64,000 nucleotides of DNA from Omphiscola glabra (GCA_964017045.1 OZ024810.1:7433562-7497561), one strand, 5' to 3'; positions 35,700 to 46,299 are shown, numbered from the stretch's first letter. A program made the numbers and translations. The notes: a model not told the origin generated them from the sequence alone.

Positions 35700-36335
35700 A
35701 ATGTTGTCTGGGGGATTTACTGTGTTTTGTTATAATTGTTAAAATAACTCGCAAGAAGTTTAAAATTGAAAATAAAATTCAACATGGTGTCCGTATGTAA
35801 GGAAATTTGATAAATGCAATATTTCACCTTCAGTACATACACAGGCAAATACATATTTCTTCACTAACACTTTTTTGTATTATTTCAAAATACAAAAACT
35901 TTATGTAGCGAGTTTCATTTTTTTTTTTTTACTATTGACAAAATGGCGCTGAGAACATTTTACGAATTGTTGGGGCTCCAAAAATGGTCCTCTAAGATAC
36001 GACCTTAATAGAGCAGTGAATGAAACGAGAACTGCCATGCACTTCACAAAGACGGGGAGGGGGGGGCAAAAATGTTATATTTGTACTGCCCCCCCAGGGC
36101 GCCACTTTAAAAAAAAAAATTACGGGCGCCATTCTCAGGATTCCGACATGGCGCCACTTTCCTTTTGATGACCCTGTTTGCTATACATATATTTGAAAGT
36201 GAATAAGGCCAAACCGCATTTGGTTAATTATATTATTTTTGTTTCAAACGTTTTATATTGTAAGTCTCAACATGATCTGACGATGCATGATGTAGCAAGT
36301 GATTGTTTCATTTAAAACAAAGAACTCGCCAAGCA
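35700..36335. other. Spacer with G/C-run repeat fragment
   Basis: Around 36050-36170 'ggggaggggggggc', 'cccccccagggcgccac' and 'cgggcgccattctc' resemble the interior of the hAT MITE family at 21671 and the region near 51655-51810. No ends could be set. No gene recognised. Confidence 0.4.
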
Positions 36336-36339
36336 ACTC

Positions 36340-36880
36340 GTCAACTGATCTTAATGATGAGGACATCATTACATATGATGTGTTGGGAGAATGATGTTAA
36401 GACGACATCATTACATGCGATGTGTTGGGAGAATGATGTTAAGAGGACATCATTACATATGATATGTTGGGAGAATGATGTTAAGAGGACATCATTACTA
36501 TGATGTGTTGGGAGAATGATGTTAAGAGGACATCATTACATATGATGTGTTGGGAGAATGATGTTAAGAGGACTTCATTACATATGATGTGTTGGGAGAA
36601 TGATGTTAAGAGGACATCATTACAAATGATGTGTTGGGAGAATGATGTTAAGAGGACATCATTACATGCGATGCGTTGGGAGAAGGATGTTAAGAGGACA
36701 TCATTACATGCGATGTGTTGGGAGAATGATGTTAAGAGGACATCATTACATATGATGTGTTGGGAGAATGATGTTTAGAGGACATCATTACATGCGATGC
36801 GTTGGGAGAAGGATGTTAAGAGGACATCATTACATGCGATGTGTTGGGAGAATGATGTTACATGTGATCTTTAGAGGAAT
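36340..36880. repeat. 42-bp minisatellite upstream of nicotinamidase exon A
   Basis: About 12-13 units of 42 bp ('gatgtgttgggagaatgatg', 'ttaagaggacatcattac'). Each contains the inverted repeat ACATCAT...ATGATGT. It ends about 80 bp before the exon A acceptor. Confidence 0.95.
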
Positions 36881-36961
36881 GATGTCTGAGAATAAAGATC
36901 TTACATTTCTCTCCCCCATTCTCTTCCATTATTCACTTTCATGACCATCTTATTCCCACAG

Positions 36962-37138
36962 GGCTGTTTATGACGTCATCAATGTGATCTTCATTCTGAC
37001 CTTGACCCTCCATGTCCCATGTCAAGCCTTGGCTGACATGCGCGCTGCCATGCTCATCATTGACGTACAGACCTGCTTCCTGCCAGCCGGTAGTCTGGCT
37101 ATTGACCAAGCGGACATAATCATTCCAATTATCAACGA
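36962..37138 (+). CDS. Nicotinamidase exon A
   Basis: Acceptor 'ttcccacag', donor GA|GTAGGT (weak). One leading base completes a codon from an upstream exon. The frame reads VINVIFILTLTLHVPCQALA before Met (37038), then MRAAMLIIDVQ with the catalytic Asp. An in-frame stop at 36942 lies before the acceptor, so a secreted form needs an unseen 5' exon. The cytosolic form could start at 37038. Confidence 0.85.
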
Positions 37139-40100
37139 GTAGGTAAAGCTTGATTAGCTTCCCTTTAACAGAGATAAGAGTTCAAGTCGATATTGATTTT
37201 TTAAAATTATTTGTTTAGATTCCACAAATGCGAAGTTTTAAATATGTAGAGGCATTGTCATTTATTCAAGAATATTTTTTTTTAAATAACCGAAAGAAAA
37301 TAAATTTGTTGACGTCATTAATTAGTTTACGGTTAAAATGACAGACTATTCTGCCAAAGCTTATAATAAATATTTGGCGTTGTCCATCATGTCTCACCCA
37401 GCCTCCGTAAAGACTGTGGCAAGCTGTTTAAACTCGTGGTGCTGTCCCAGGATTGGCACTGCCCCAAACACGTGTCCTTTGCCTCGTCCCATCCGAAGAA
37501 GAAACCCTTTGAAACTGTACCTCTGCGATATTTTTCTAACGGTAAGAAGACTCATTGATTTTGTTAGTGACGTTTCATGCAAATTTAAGTAAAATCCATC
37601 GTTACATATAAATATAAAATCAGTTAATAAATTTAATTATAGATAAAGAAACGAAAACGAGGCTCGCCTGTCCCCTCAAAGAGCCGGACGCAACACGCTC
37701 GCCTGTTGGGTAAATATATCCATAGATTTGCTTTTGGAGAAGCAAAAACTAAAAAGGTAGTGAAATAAAGAACTTCTGGGAAGGCATTGAGGTTACCGAA
37801 GAAGAAGTATAATGACTATAAAGTATTTTTTAAAAACCAAGATGATTGCAGCAGAAATTGGAGCCAAGTGAATAAGTGAAATGCGTTTGGATCAGGATGC
37901 TCGTTTCCGTTTTGAAAAGCAATAAAGATTATTATTTTGTCTCCCCGCATTTCCAAATTAGAATATGAATATAGTTCTGGGCCGTGAACAATATGTGGAT
38001 TTGCGAGCTTTGAAAAAAAAAGGGGGAGGGGGCACTAATTGGGATTCTTATAAAGTGCGTTACTTGTATGTATGCTTTGTCAAATGTTCAGCTCCACCCC
38101 CTCCACCCCCTCATTTTTCGATATTACATTTCATAAAGGATTTTTATGAAAAACTTTATTTTTTAGAGATTGTTTATTATACTGTTTGGAGCTTAAAGCT
38201 ACATCTCAGGACTAAATGTGGACGTATACTGCTCATTTACTTACGTTCCGGTTTGAACGGGATCATTTCGATTTGACCGGGATATTTCCAGTGTGGCGGG
38301 AATCGATCTGATTAGACCGGGATCAATCCGGTTTCATCAAGGTTGTTCAGGTTGAGCAAAGTCGTCCTAGAATATTAGCTGGTTTAAATGTTTCTCGGTT
38401 TCTACCACAGTTCATAAGCATTAATGTTACCCTGTCTAAGATTGATTAAAAAGGGTTTGAACCCTTTACAATTATTGTACCCTTAAGGATATTTATAACA
38501 GTTTTAAGAGGACTATAAGCTCAAACTTCCGCTTAGCTTTATTGATAATGTAGGTCATTGTTTTGAATGGCCGCCCTCCATGAACCCCAGGCACGCTTTG
38601 TGTTGACAACACCAATCAGACCAAGGTCCCCGGTGTGCTGACCTGTCCACGCGCCGATGAAACACGTCACGTCGAGCAGAAGTTGTGGCCCGACCACTGT
38701 GTGGAGGGCGTCACGTCCGGCCCTACGTCTTCGAACATTTCTAAAGACCTCACCGTGAGTGCCAATGACGTCATCATTAAGAAGGGAACGCACTGCCAGG
38801 TACTGTCCACTTTGCGTCTTTTTATTTTTAAAAAAATATATCAATGAACAGTGAGAACATATTCGTCTGACTGAGATTTTAAAATGCGTATGAGAATAAT
38901 GAAGTGCAAGTCTATATATAATGACATACACATCTATATGTAATGACCTATGCGTCTATATATAATGATCTACATATATATAATGACCTATACGTATTTA
39001 AATAATTACCTTCACGTCTACATATAATGACCTACATGCCTATATTTAATGACCTACACAAGTGGACGCAGCTAAGGGCCTCGGGGCCAGACAAATTAAG
39101 TGGTCGACTCGTTAAACTATGCTCAGAGCATTTTTGATATGTACATTTTTTTTTACATATTTAATAAATCTTATGTAACTCACACAATACCAACAATTTG
39201 TAAAACTTCAGAAATCAAACCAATTACAAAGAAAAATAAGGTAACTTGCAACAACGACTTACGTCCTGTTGCACTTACCTCTATGGTAATGAAATGTTTT
39301 GAAAAACATATTCTGGGACAAATTTTGCATGAAGTACAGCAAAAACTTGGCCCCCCCCCCCCCAACCAATTTGCTTATAAACCTGCCAGAAGCACGGAGG
39401 ATGCTACCTTACTATTGTTGAAGAGACTTTACCATCCCCTAGACCAGGGTTCGTGAACCTTTTTGTCCGAGAGAGCCATGGACACCACATATTTTGAAAA
39501 GTAATTCTGTGAGAGCCATACATTATGTTTAAAACAAAAAATTCAAGTAAATGTGTGCATTTTGTGTAATTTCAACAGTAAAAATGCAATAATTATGTCT
39601 CTGAATTCTTTTTAATAACATTGTTATGCTGTTGCTGATCATCAATTGAGTATTTCTTACCATTAATGCGACTTCTAGAGTCAAAAGAATTTTTTTTTTA
39701 TAATCGAACATTTGTCTGCGAGCCAGATGCAGCCATCAATAGAGCCACATCTGGCTCGTGAGCCATGGGTTGCCGACCCCTACCCCTGACAGTCCTAAAA
39801 AATATGCCATAATACTATTCTTAGACATCTCATCATCATTTAACACTATCCAAACACACCTTGTGATCAAGAAACTTTCCTCGTTAGGGTGTACATTTAA
39901 ATATTCAAGCTTGGATGCTGAACTTTTTAACAAATGGCCCACAACATGTCAAGGTGAAAGACCAAATATCTCTAGCCAGAGAAAAAAAGCATCGGGGCGC
40001 CACAAGGCTGCCTCCACTCCCCTGTACTGTATACAATATATACCAATGAAATTCAGAGCTCTAGCGACACCGTTATAATCTTAAAATTTGCTGATGTTAC

Positions 40101-43100
40101 CACCATCGTTGGCTTAATATCCGAGGGAGAAGACTTCTACCGCTACTTAGTTACAAGATTTATCAATTGTTGCCATGAACATTTTCTCCAACTGAATGTC
40201 TCAAAAACAAAGAAAATAGTTGTTGATGTCAGGAGGGGGAAACACCAGATTACAGATCTCGACATAAAAAATCAAAGTGCAGAGAAAGTAGAGACATATA
40301 AATACTTAGGTGTCACCATTAATAATAAGCTAAAATCGCAAGAGCACGGTCAAATGCTTATAAGAAATTCAACCAAAGACTGTTCTACCTCAAAAAACTG
40401 TACAATTTCTGCGTAAACAAACAAGTCGTTAACTTATCCTACGATTCTACAGTCCAACATATGGAAGACTACTTAATTACCTTCTTGTATGGGAATTCAT
40501 CGTCTGATTTTAAACACCGAATTAAAAGACTAATCAAGAAACTAAACATCCTTCACTTGAAGAACTATTTGAAGAAAGATGTTATTTGTAAAACTAAACA
40601 CATTTTGGATGATACATCATCCCTCTTCATCACAGATACTTAATGAGAACTAATAAGTCCCTGATCTGGCTAAGAGAATTCACTGAATCGTTGTTTTTTT
40701 TACTAGTGAAATAATTTAATGTGGATGTCTTGTGTTGAAATTGTTTTATTTATGCGCTGAAAATGTACAATGCAATATAAAAAAACGTATCTTATCTTAA
40801 TGTTCCAAGTAAGCTGTCACATATAGTTGGTAGTGTTCCAAGTATGATGTCACATGTAGTTGGTAGTGTTCCAAGTATGATGTCACATGTAGTTGGTAGT
40901 GTTCCAAGTATGATGTCACATGTAGTTGGTAGTGTTCCAAGTATGATGTCACATGTAGTTGGTAGTGTTCCAAGTATGATGTCACATGCAGTTGGTAGTG
41001 TTCCAAGTATGATGGCACATGTAGTTGGTCGTGTTCCAAGTATGATGTCACATGCAGTTGGTAGTGTTCAAAGTAGGGTATCACAGATAGTTGGTAGTGA
41101 CGCAAGTATGATGTCACATGTATTTGGTAGTGTTCCAAGTATGATGTCACATGCAGTTGGTAGTGTTCCAAGTAGGGTATCACAGATAGTTGGTAGTGAC
41201 CCAAGTAGGCTGTCACAGATAGTTGGTAGTAAACAGAGTGAAACTGTGAAATAAAGATGTTTATGTTATATTAAATGTCAGCAGATTGACTCATACTCTG
41301 CATTCTACGATAACGGTCGTTTTTCGGCGACTGAATTGGACGCCGTTTTGAAATCCCTTAGGATCGCCACAGTGTTTGTGATGGGGCTAGCACTTGACTT
41401 CTGTGTGAAGTACACAGCACTGGATGCGAAACAATTGGGTGAGTACACAGTACTAGTTTTAAACAATTGGGTGAGTACAGTACACAGCATTTTATGCTAA
41501 ACAATTGGGTGTGTGCAGTTCAGAGATCTGAATGCTATATATATTCACTCAGAAGAGCATCGACAGGTTGGAGGCAGTACAGCGACGGGCAGCACGCTTT
41601 GTCCTGAACCGCTACAGAAATACCTCTAGTGTTGGCAGCATGCTGGAAACACTGGGCTGGTCACTATTGGAGGAACGACGACGACAGTCCAGGCTCTCCA
41701 TGATTTACAAGATAAATAATGGGCTAGTCCACTGTTCTGGCATTAAACAGAAACTCGTCCCTCTCCCCCATAGACAACGACGAGGCCATGACAGGCAGTT
41801 CCGGCTCATACCAGCAAGAAGCCAGTATAGGAACTTCTCATTCCTACCAAAGACAATCAGGGACTGGAACAAGCTTCCAAAAGGAACAGTTGAGGCGACA
41901 ACACTTGACTCATTTGCGTCTATTGCCTCAGGCCTTCCAACCCTTAGTGCATGATACCCTCAAACAGTTACTCTTGTAACCAGTGAAATATCCTCATCAA
42001 CACCAGGCACAGAGACATTGCAAATCCCATCTACATTCATAGGAGCCATAATAATCAATAAATTGAACGTGGGCCCTTAATATATAGAAGAAGAAGAAGA
42101 AGAGTGCAGTACAAAGCCCTGGATGTTTAACTATTTTGGGAGTGCAGTACACATCACTGGATGTTAAACACACGGAGGCCAACATTCTGGGCCAACACAC
42201 TGAGGCCAACACACAGAGGCCAACACACAGAGACCAAAACACAGAGGCCAACACTCTGGGCCAACACATTGAGGCCAACACACAGAGGCCAACATACAGA
42301 GGCCAACCCACAGAAGCCAACACACGAAGGCCAACACACAGAGGCGAACACATTGAGGTCAACTGACAGAGGCCAACACACTGGGCCAACAAATTGAGGC
42401 CAACACACAGAGGCCAACACACAGAGGCCAACACACAGAGGCCAACACACATTGTGGTAAACATTCTGGGCCAACACACTGAGGCCAACACACTGAGGCC
42501 AACACACTGAGGCCAACACACTGAGGTCAACACACAGAGGCCAACACACTGAGGCCAACACATTGATGCCAACACACAGAGGCCAACACACAGAGGCCAA
42601 CACATTGATGTCAACACACTGACGCCAACACACTGAGGCCAACACACTGAGACAAGCACACTAAACTGGAACCCATATATTATATGTGTCTTTTAAGACA
42701 GCATTCGATGTGGATTTCTTTATTTCTTTTTAAATGTGTAAATCTCAGTCGTAACTAATGCATTGTTTCAAAGTGAGATGTGACGCATGCGCGTGTTGCT
42801 CTCACCTGTCGCTATAGCAACATTTCCCATTGTTTGTGTGTTGTTGCCAGGCTACAAGACTTACACAGTCGTCGATGCTTCAATGGCCGTGGCCAAGGAC
42901 ACAGAGGTGAAAGCTCTGGACGAAATGAACGCAGCAGGTAAATCAAATTGAGGCAGTGATGTGCGGGGGGGGGGGGGGGCGGCGCCAAAATGGGTTTTGA
43001 TGGTATATAATGGATGAAAATAATGGGTTTCATAGTTGGGGGGAGGCAATAAAAATGGATATTGTCCTTTGACGCCGAATAATCTAGCTAACTATGCCTC

Positions 43101-45484
43101 TACAAGTACCAAACAAAAAATTGAATTGTCATGATAAACGAAATGATACCTTAGAAAAACGTTCTATAAAGCTTCCTACTGGATTTTTTTTTTACAAAAT
43201 TCATGCAAATAAATGGGGTTGTAGGTTGATTAATCTGATATTAAAAAAGTAAAAATCAGTTGTGAATTGATTAAATATTGGATCAGTATTGTTTTTAACT
43301 TTGTTTTTATGGAAATTTTGTTACAAAAGTAGCTCATTTAAAGAAGAAAGCACATTTATATTTCAATATTATTTGATAAAACGTGCACTATTTGTATGCG
43401 CCCGTTAAATTCTTAATTTAAATAAATTGTCTTTCTTAAAAGTTTTTATTTGATGTAACTCAACATACATGACATCGAGTGTATTTTAAATTATGCCTAT
43501 GACTATATCTTTTTTAAAGCAGCGGTTCTCAACCTGTGGGTCACGACCCCTTTGGGGGTCGCACGACCCTTTCCCAGGGGTCGCCTGAGACCATCTAAAG
43601 AAACATATACTCTACAGTTATAAAGTATCAACGAAAATATTTTTTTGGTTGGGGGTCGCCACACCATGAGGAACTGTATTAAAGGGTCGCAGCATTAGAA
43701 AGGTTGAGAACCACTGTTTTAAGGCATGATTTAATCATAATTAACACCTGTTCCTACGTTAAAATTCAAGCTTTTGTGATGAAGTAATGTGAAAACGGAC
43801 TGCACGTTTTTGATACTTAGCAAGAAGTATTTAAAATTGTAAACTTTTATGATCGATGTAAAGGTCTTGTAATACCGTGTTATTTAAGTCCTTAAACTTG
43901 TAAAGTTGCAAAAAATAATTAAATAAAAATACTGATATATGCGAACAACGGAACTAAGAATGCGACTCGTGATCAGGAGCGGCAACTTTTTTTCGAAACA
44001 ATACGATTTTTATAATCGAATAATGTAAGATTCTAGCACAGTGGTTCTCAACCTTCCTAGTGCCGCGACCCTTTAATACAGTTCCTCATGTTGTGGCGAC
44101 CTCAGCCACAAAATTATTTTTGTTTCTTCTTTCTAACCGTCGAGTATATGTGTTTTCAGATGTTCATAGGCGACCCCTAAAGGGGTCGCGACCCACAGGT
44201 TGAAAACCGCTGTTCTAGCACGATTAGCCTTAAACCGACGGAGTATCAAATATATCGAGCGCAGCGTTATTAAATGGGTTCCACTAACTGTAATCGGTTA
44301 AAGGCATCAGTAACTATTCTTTTTAAAATGTTATAAAAATGACAATTTACCAGTTTTGTTTTTATTCATATTTTTTTTTTTACTTGTACACATTTTTCTC
44401 GGGGATTTGGGGGGGGGGGGCACTTTATCTGTTCTGTGGGGGTGGGGGGCACTGCGACAGAGATGCCAGAAATAAACACTGATTCATGGGAGGTCCACTG
44501 GGAAGTCTGAAGAGGGGAGGGGTTGACACCTAATCCAGAGACGCCACTGCAAAAGAGGAAATTTACGAGGTTTTACTCGACAACAAAAAATATTTGTAAT
44601 AGTCCCAAATAAAATAGTCACAATATCTGACCATCTTTTTATGTGTTACTTGTACGGATGAAACAACTGTAAAATTCAAGAATGAAATATGAGACTGCAA
44701 TATGTATTAAAGACAATTTTAACTGAACATTTTCAACAGTTTTATTCAGTAATTTTTTTTTAGAAAGACTAACATTCTGTAAAGAGATTCTTGTTTTTCC
44801 TCTTTAATTTATGTTTAAATTTAGCATTTCAGCGCCCATAACGTAAGTGGTTGTTTTATAAGTTGTAGTTTTTTTAATGACATTGTCATAAACTCTAATG
44901 ATAGTTACCAAATGGTGACGGAAACATTGAGGTTATAAATTGATTTATATGCAGGAGTGGAGCTGGTCACGTCTCATAAAGTTTTGGATATTTTAACTGG
45001 CGAGGTAAGGTTACTGAATTATCTGGCCATGTAAGGTTACTGAATTATCTGGCCATGTAAGGCTACTGAATAAAATGGCAATTTAATGTTACTGAATTAT
45101 CTGGCCATGTAAGGTTACTGAATTATCTGGCCATGTAAGGTAACTGAATTATCTGGCCATGTAAGGTTACTGAATTATCTGGCCATGTAAGGCTACTGAA
45201 TTATCTGGCCATGTAAGGTTACTGAATTATCTGGCCATTTAAGGCTACTGAATTAAATGACAATTTAATGTTACTGAATTATCTGGCCATGTAATGTTAT
45301 TGAATTAAACGACTTTGTAATGCTATTGAATTAACCTCATTATTTGTTATAACACTCTAGGATGTGTTCTTTTTTTTTTTTCCAGGGCAAATCTAGCACG
45401 GCTACGATGATGACAATAGAAGGAACACATCTGCTCACTCTGACGTCACATGTTTTGTTATTACTCTTTTACGAGTATGCTTAA
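36962..45484 (+). CDS. Nicotinamidase (isochorismatase-like hydrolase), seven exons
   Basis: Nicotinamidases convert nicotinamide to nicotinate plus ammonia in NAD salvage. Seven exons join in frame with GT/AG sites: 36962-37138, 37402-37541, 38591-38799, 41285-41438, 42851-42937, 44955-45004, 45386-45484. From Met at 37038 the product is 279 aa. Family features: D9 (MLIIDVQ), metal ligands D51/H53/H57 (QDWHCPKH), WPDHC (113-117), catalytic Lys K145 (IIKKG), SYSAF and nucleophile C190 (GLALDFC). Upstream of Met the frame stays open back to the acceptor and reads a hydrophobic segment ending QALA, like a signal peptide. The C-terminus adds about 32 residues ending in a hydrophobic run (LLTLTSHVLLLLFYEYA), suggesting GPI or membrane anchoring. 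The first exon may be missing. AATAAA at 45654 and 45727. Confidence 0.9.
37402..37541 (+). CDS. Nicotinamidase exon B
   Basis: Acceptor 'tctcacccag', donor ACG|GTAAGA. Reads LRKDCGKLFKLVVLSQDWH with the metal-binding D-x-H and following H, then FASSHPKKKPF. Phases 2 and 1 match the neighbours. Confidence 0.9.
37995..38215. repeat. Dispersed repeat shared with 60863-61030
   Basis: 'taattgggattcttataaa', then 'cgatattacat', 'ataaaggatttttatgaa'-like sequence and 'gattgtttatt' occur in the same order at 60863-61030. Intron B of the nicotinamidase gene. Class unknown. Confidence 0.6.
38591..38799 (+). CDS. Nicotinamidase exon C
   Basis: Acceptor 'tgaaccccag', donor CAG|GTACTG. Contains KLWPDHCVEG and ends DVIIKKGTHCQ with the catalytic Lys. 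The 393-base minus-strand open frame over this exon is its antisense shadow. Confidence 0.92.
38915..39060. repeat. Degenerate 'tatataatgacctac' repeats
   Basis: About seven irregular units of 15-27 bp in intron C, ending near the 5' edge of LINE family D. Confidence 0.8.
39077..40797 (+). pseudogene. LINE family D (CR1/Rex1-like) reverse transcriptase remnant
   Basis: Degenerate non-LTR reverse transcriptase in intron C. Recognisable blocks in order: ASGPDKLSGRLVKLCSEHF; LRPVALTSMVMKCFEKHIL and NQFAYKPARSTEDA; then, after a hAT insertion, IILFLDISSSFNTIQ; then KFADVTTIVGL (FADD-type active site changed to FADV); then KYLGVTINNK. Several stops and frameshifts. The 3' end is A-rich with 'tatcttatctta'. 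Non-functional; no full-length ORF. Confidence 0.88.
39445..39782. mobile_element. 338-bp hAT element inserted in LINE D
   Basis: Left end 'cagggttcgtgaacc'; the reverse complement of the right end is 'taggggtcggcaacc', an imperfect inverted repeat with subterminal 'gagagccatgg'/'ccatggctc'-like motifs. Flanks are CCCTAGAC (39437-39444) and CCCCTGAC (39783-39790), an 8-bp duplication with two changes. Removing the element and one flank reconnects the LINE frame exactly (YHPLD to SPKKYA), which confirms the boundaries. Confidence 0.9.
40798..41236. repeat. 33-bp minisatellite in intron C
   Basis: About 13 units of 33 bp ('tgttccaagtatgatgtcac', 'atgtagttggtag'). Ends about 50 bp before the exon D acceptor. 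The open frames on both strands come from the 33-bp period. Confidence 0.97.
41285..41438 (+). CDS. Nicotinamidase exon D
   Basis: Acceptor 'aatgtcagcag', donor TTGG|GTGAGT. Reads IDSYSAFYDNGRF and FVMGLALDFCVKYTALDA with the nucleophilic Cys. The exon end and donor are copied in tandem into the following intron. Confidence 0.92.
41439..41520 (+). repeat. Tandem copies of the exon D end plus 5' splice site
   Basis: The last bases of exon D and its donor ('acaattgggtgagtacacag') recur as 'acaattgggtgagtacag' and 'acaattgggtgtgtgcag', each preceded by sequence like 'gtacacagca...atgc'. Two further degraded units flank the LINE insertion on the right (42105-42170: 'gcagtacaaagccctggatg' and 'gcagtacacatcactggatg'). 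Confidence 0.82.
41532..42102 (+). pseudogene. LINE family C, 5'-truncated (Jockey/CR1-type) 3' end
   Basis: A 140-codon frame reads IDRLEAVQRRAARFVLN, SVGSMLETLGWSLLEERRRQ, LPHRQRRGHDRQFRLI and FLPKTIRDWNKLP, the C-terminal domain of a non-LTR reverse transcriptase. Stop near 41952, a short 3' UTR, then an (aag)n tail near 42087-42102. It lies in intron D, inserted among the duplicated exon-end units. The ORF part is open, so insertion is fairly recent. Confidence 0.9.
42170..42660. repeat. 14-bp minisatellite ('gaggccaacacaca')
   Basis: About 34 units of 14 bp in intron D ('caacacactgaggc', 'gaggccaacacac', occasional 'attctgggcc'). Frames on both strands are artefacts. Confidence 0.96.
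42851..42937 (+). CDS. Nicotinamidase exon E
   Basis: Acceptor 'ttgttgccag', donor CAG|GTAAAT. Reads YKTYTVVDASMAVAKDTEVK and ALDEMNAAG, matching the conserved region after the nucleophile. Both junctions are phase 1. Confidence 0.9.
43520..43716 (+). mobile_element. SPIN-like hAT element, 197 bp, with TSD
   Basis: Starts 'cagcggttctcaacctgtgg', ends 'ggttgagaaccactg'. The internal 'gacccctttgggggtcgcac' and 'ggggtcgcctgagaccatc' match SPIN. Flanks TTTTAAAG (43512-43519) and TTTTAAGG (43717-43724) form an 8-bp duplication with one change. Intron E. Confidence 0.92.
44039..44212 (-). mobile_element. SPIN-like hAT element, 174 bp, perfect TSD
   Basis: Inverted relative to the previous copy: starts 'cagtggttctcaaccttcct', ends 'acaggttgaaaaccgctg'. 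Flanked by identical TTCTAGCA (44031-44038 and 44213-44220). A perfect 8-bp duplication and both termini make the call firm. No ORF. Intron E. Confidence 0.95.
44395..44560. repeat. G-rich fragment with hAT-like end ('gacgccactg')
   Basis: Contains G runs, 'aggtccactgggaagtctga' and ends 'ccagagacgccactg', like the right terminus of 'cagtggcgt' hAT MITEs. The left end is not found. Confidence 0.35.
44955..45004 (+). CDS. Nicotinamidase exon F (50 bp)
   Basis: Acceptor 'tttatatgcag', donor GAG|GTAAGG. Reads VELVTSHKVLDILTGE, the usual C-terminal strand/helix of the fold. Its 3' junction is the first unit of a tandem array. Confidence 0.88.
45005..45345 (+). repeat. 26-bp array seeded by the exon F splice donor
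   Basis: About 13 units of 23-29 bp starting exactly at the donor: 'gtaaggttactgaattatct' then 'ggccat', repeated. The last bases of exon F ('ctggcgag') occupy the place of 'ctggccat' in the unit, so the exon/intron junction itself is unit one. About eight units keep GTAAGG. Confidence 0.92.
45386..45484 (+). CDS. Nicotinamidase exon G (terminal)
   Basis: Strong polypyrimidine acceptor (T-run then 'tccag'). Reads GKSSTATMMTIEGTHLLTLT then SHVLLLLFYEYA and stop TAA at 45482. Small residues followed by a hydrophobic tail fit a GPI-attachment signal. Confidence 0.82.
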   Translation, partial: GKSSTATMMTIEGTHLLTLTSHVLLLLFYEYA

Positions 45485-46290
45485 TGCATGGTGTGTCTCT
45501 TCCTCTATCTTTCTGTCCCTCTATCTGTCTGTCTTATACCTCCCGTTATATTGTCTCACTTTAGAGCAATGCAATGACTATTTCTAATTCACTAATTGTT
45601 TCATTTGTTCCACATCGGCAACATTCCAAAGTCCATTACACACTAACAACAAAAATAAAACCAACAAAATCAAACATTCGAATGTTAAAAACTATAACTA
45701 GCAATTCTATTGTCATTTTTTTATGAAATAAATCTAAACAATGTTGTATACGCCTTGTATTAAAGTTACTGATGTAGTACAGTCAACAAAAGCCGCAGTT
45801 CATTTTTTTTTAAAATTGCATCAAGCTGTCCCTTAAACGCTGCCACTCGTGCATCTTCTAAATATATCTTATCTATTGTGTCACTGTTATTCGTGATGTC
45901 CTTCTGTTTAATACAGCAGACAAAGTAAAAAAACATCAAATAAAACGAAAAAAACAACTTAACATCACCGGCAAATCCAGATGGAGATGTCATCAAGTTC
46001 TTACCATTGAAACATATAATCACGTCGAGCTTTACACCACGCATTAATGTTACTGAAAGATAAGAGTGGCGTCATCGGGTGGTTGTATTAAACTTTTGAT
46101 ATACTGTATAAAAACTTTAATAAAACTAGCCAATATATCCGGTTTTTCTCGGGTTGGTATTCGCCAAAACAAAAAAAATCTCATAAAGAGTTATAAACAA
46201 AAACGTTGCCAAAACACTTCCCTGAAGTACTTATTAAAAAAGAAATGTACTCCAGTACAAGGCCAGACTAATAGTGATTCTTGTGAAAAT
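45485..46290. other. Nicotinamidase 3' flank
   Basis: Poly(A) signals AATAAA at 45654-45659 and 45727-45732. A 92-codon minus-strand frame (45766-46044) and a 75-codon plus-strand frame follow; neither has a recognisable motif. Confidence 0.5.
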
Positions 46291-46299
46291 TGAATTTTA

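Noticed and set aside
38539..38931. 130-codon minus-strand ORF
   Set aside because: Antisense shadow of nicotinamidase exon C, whose plus-strand frame carries the family motifs.
45766..46044. 92-codon minus-strand frame, possibly a convergent gene end
   Set aside because: Possible splice sites were tried (donor near 46004, acceptor near 45920) but no phase gives a continuous product and no motif is recognised.
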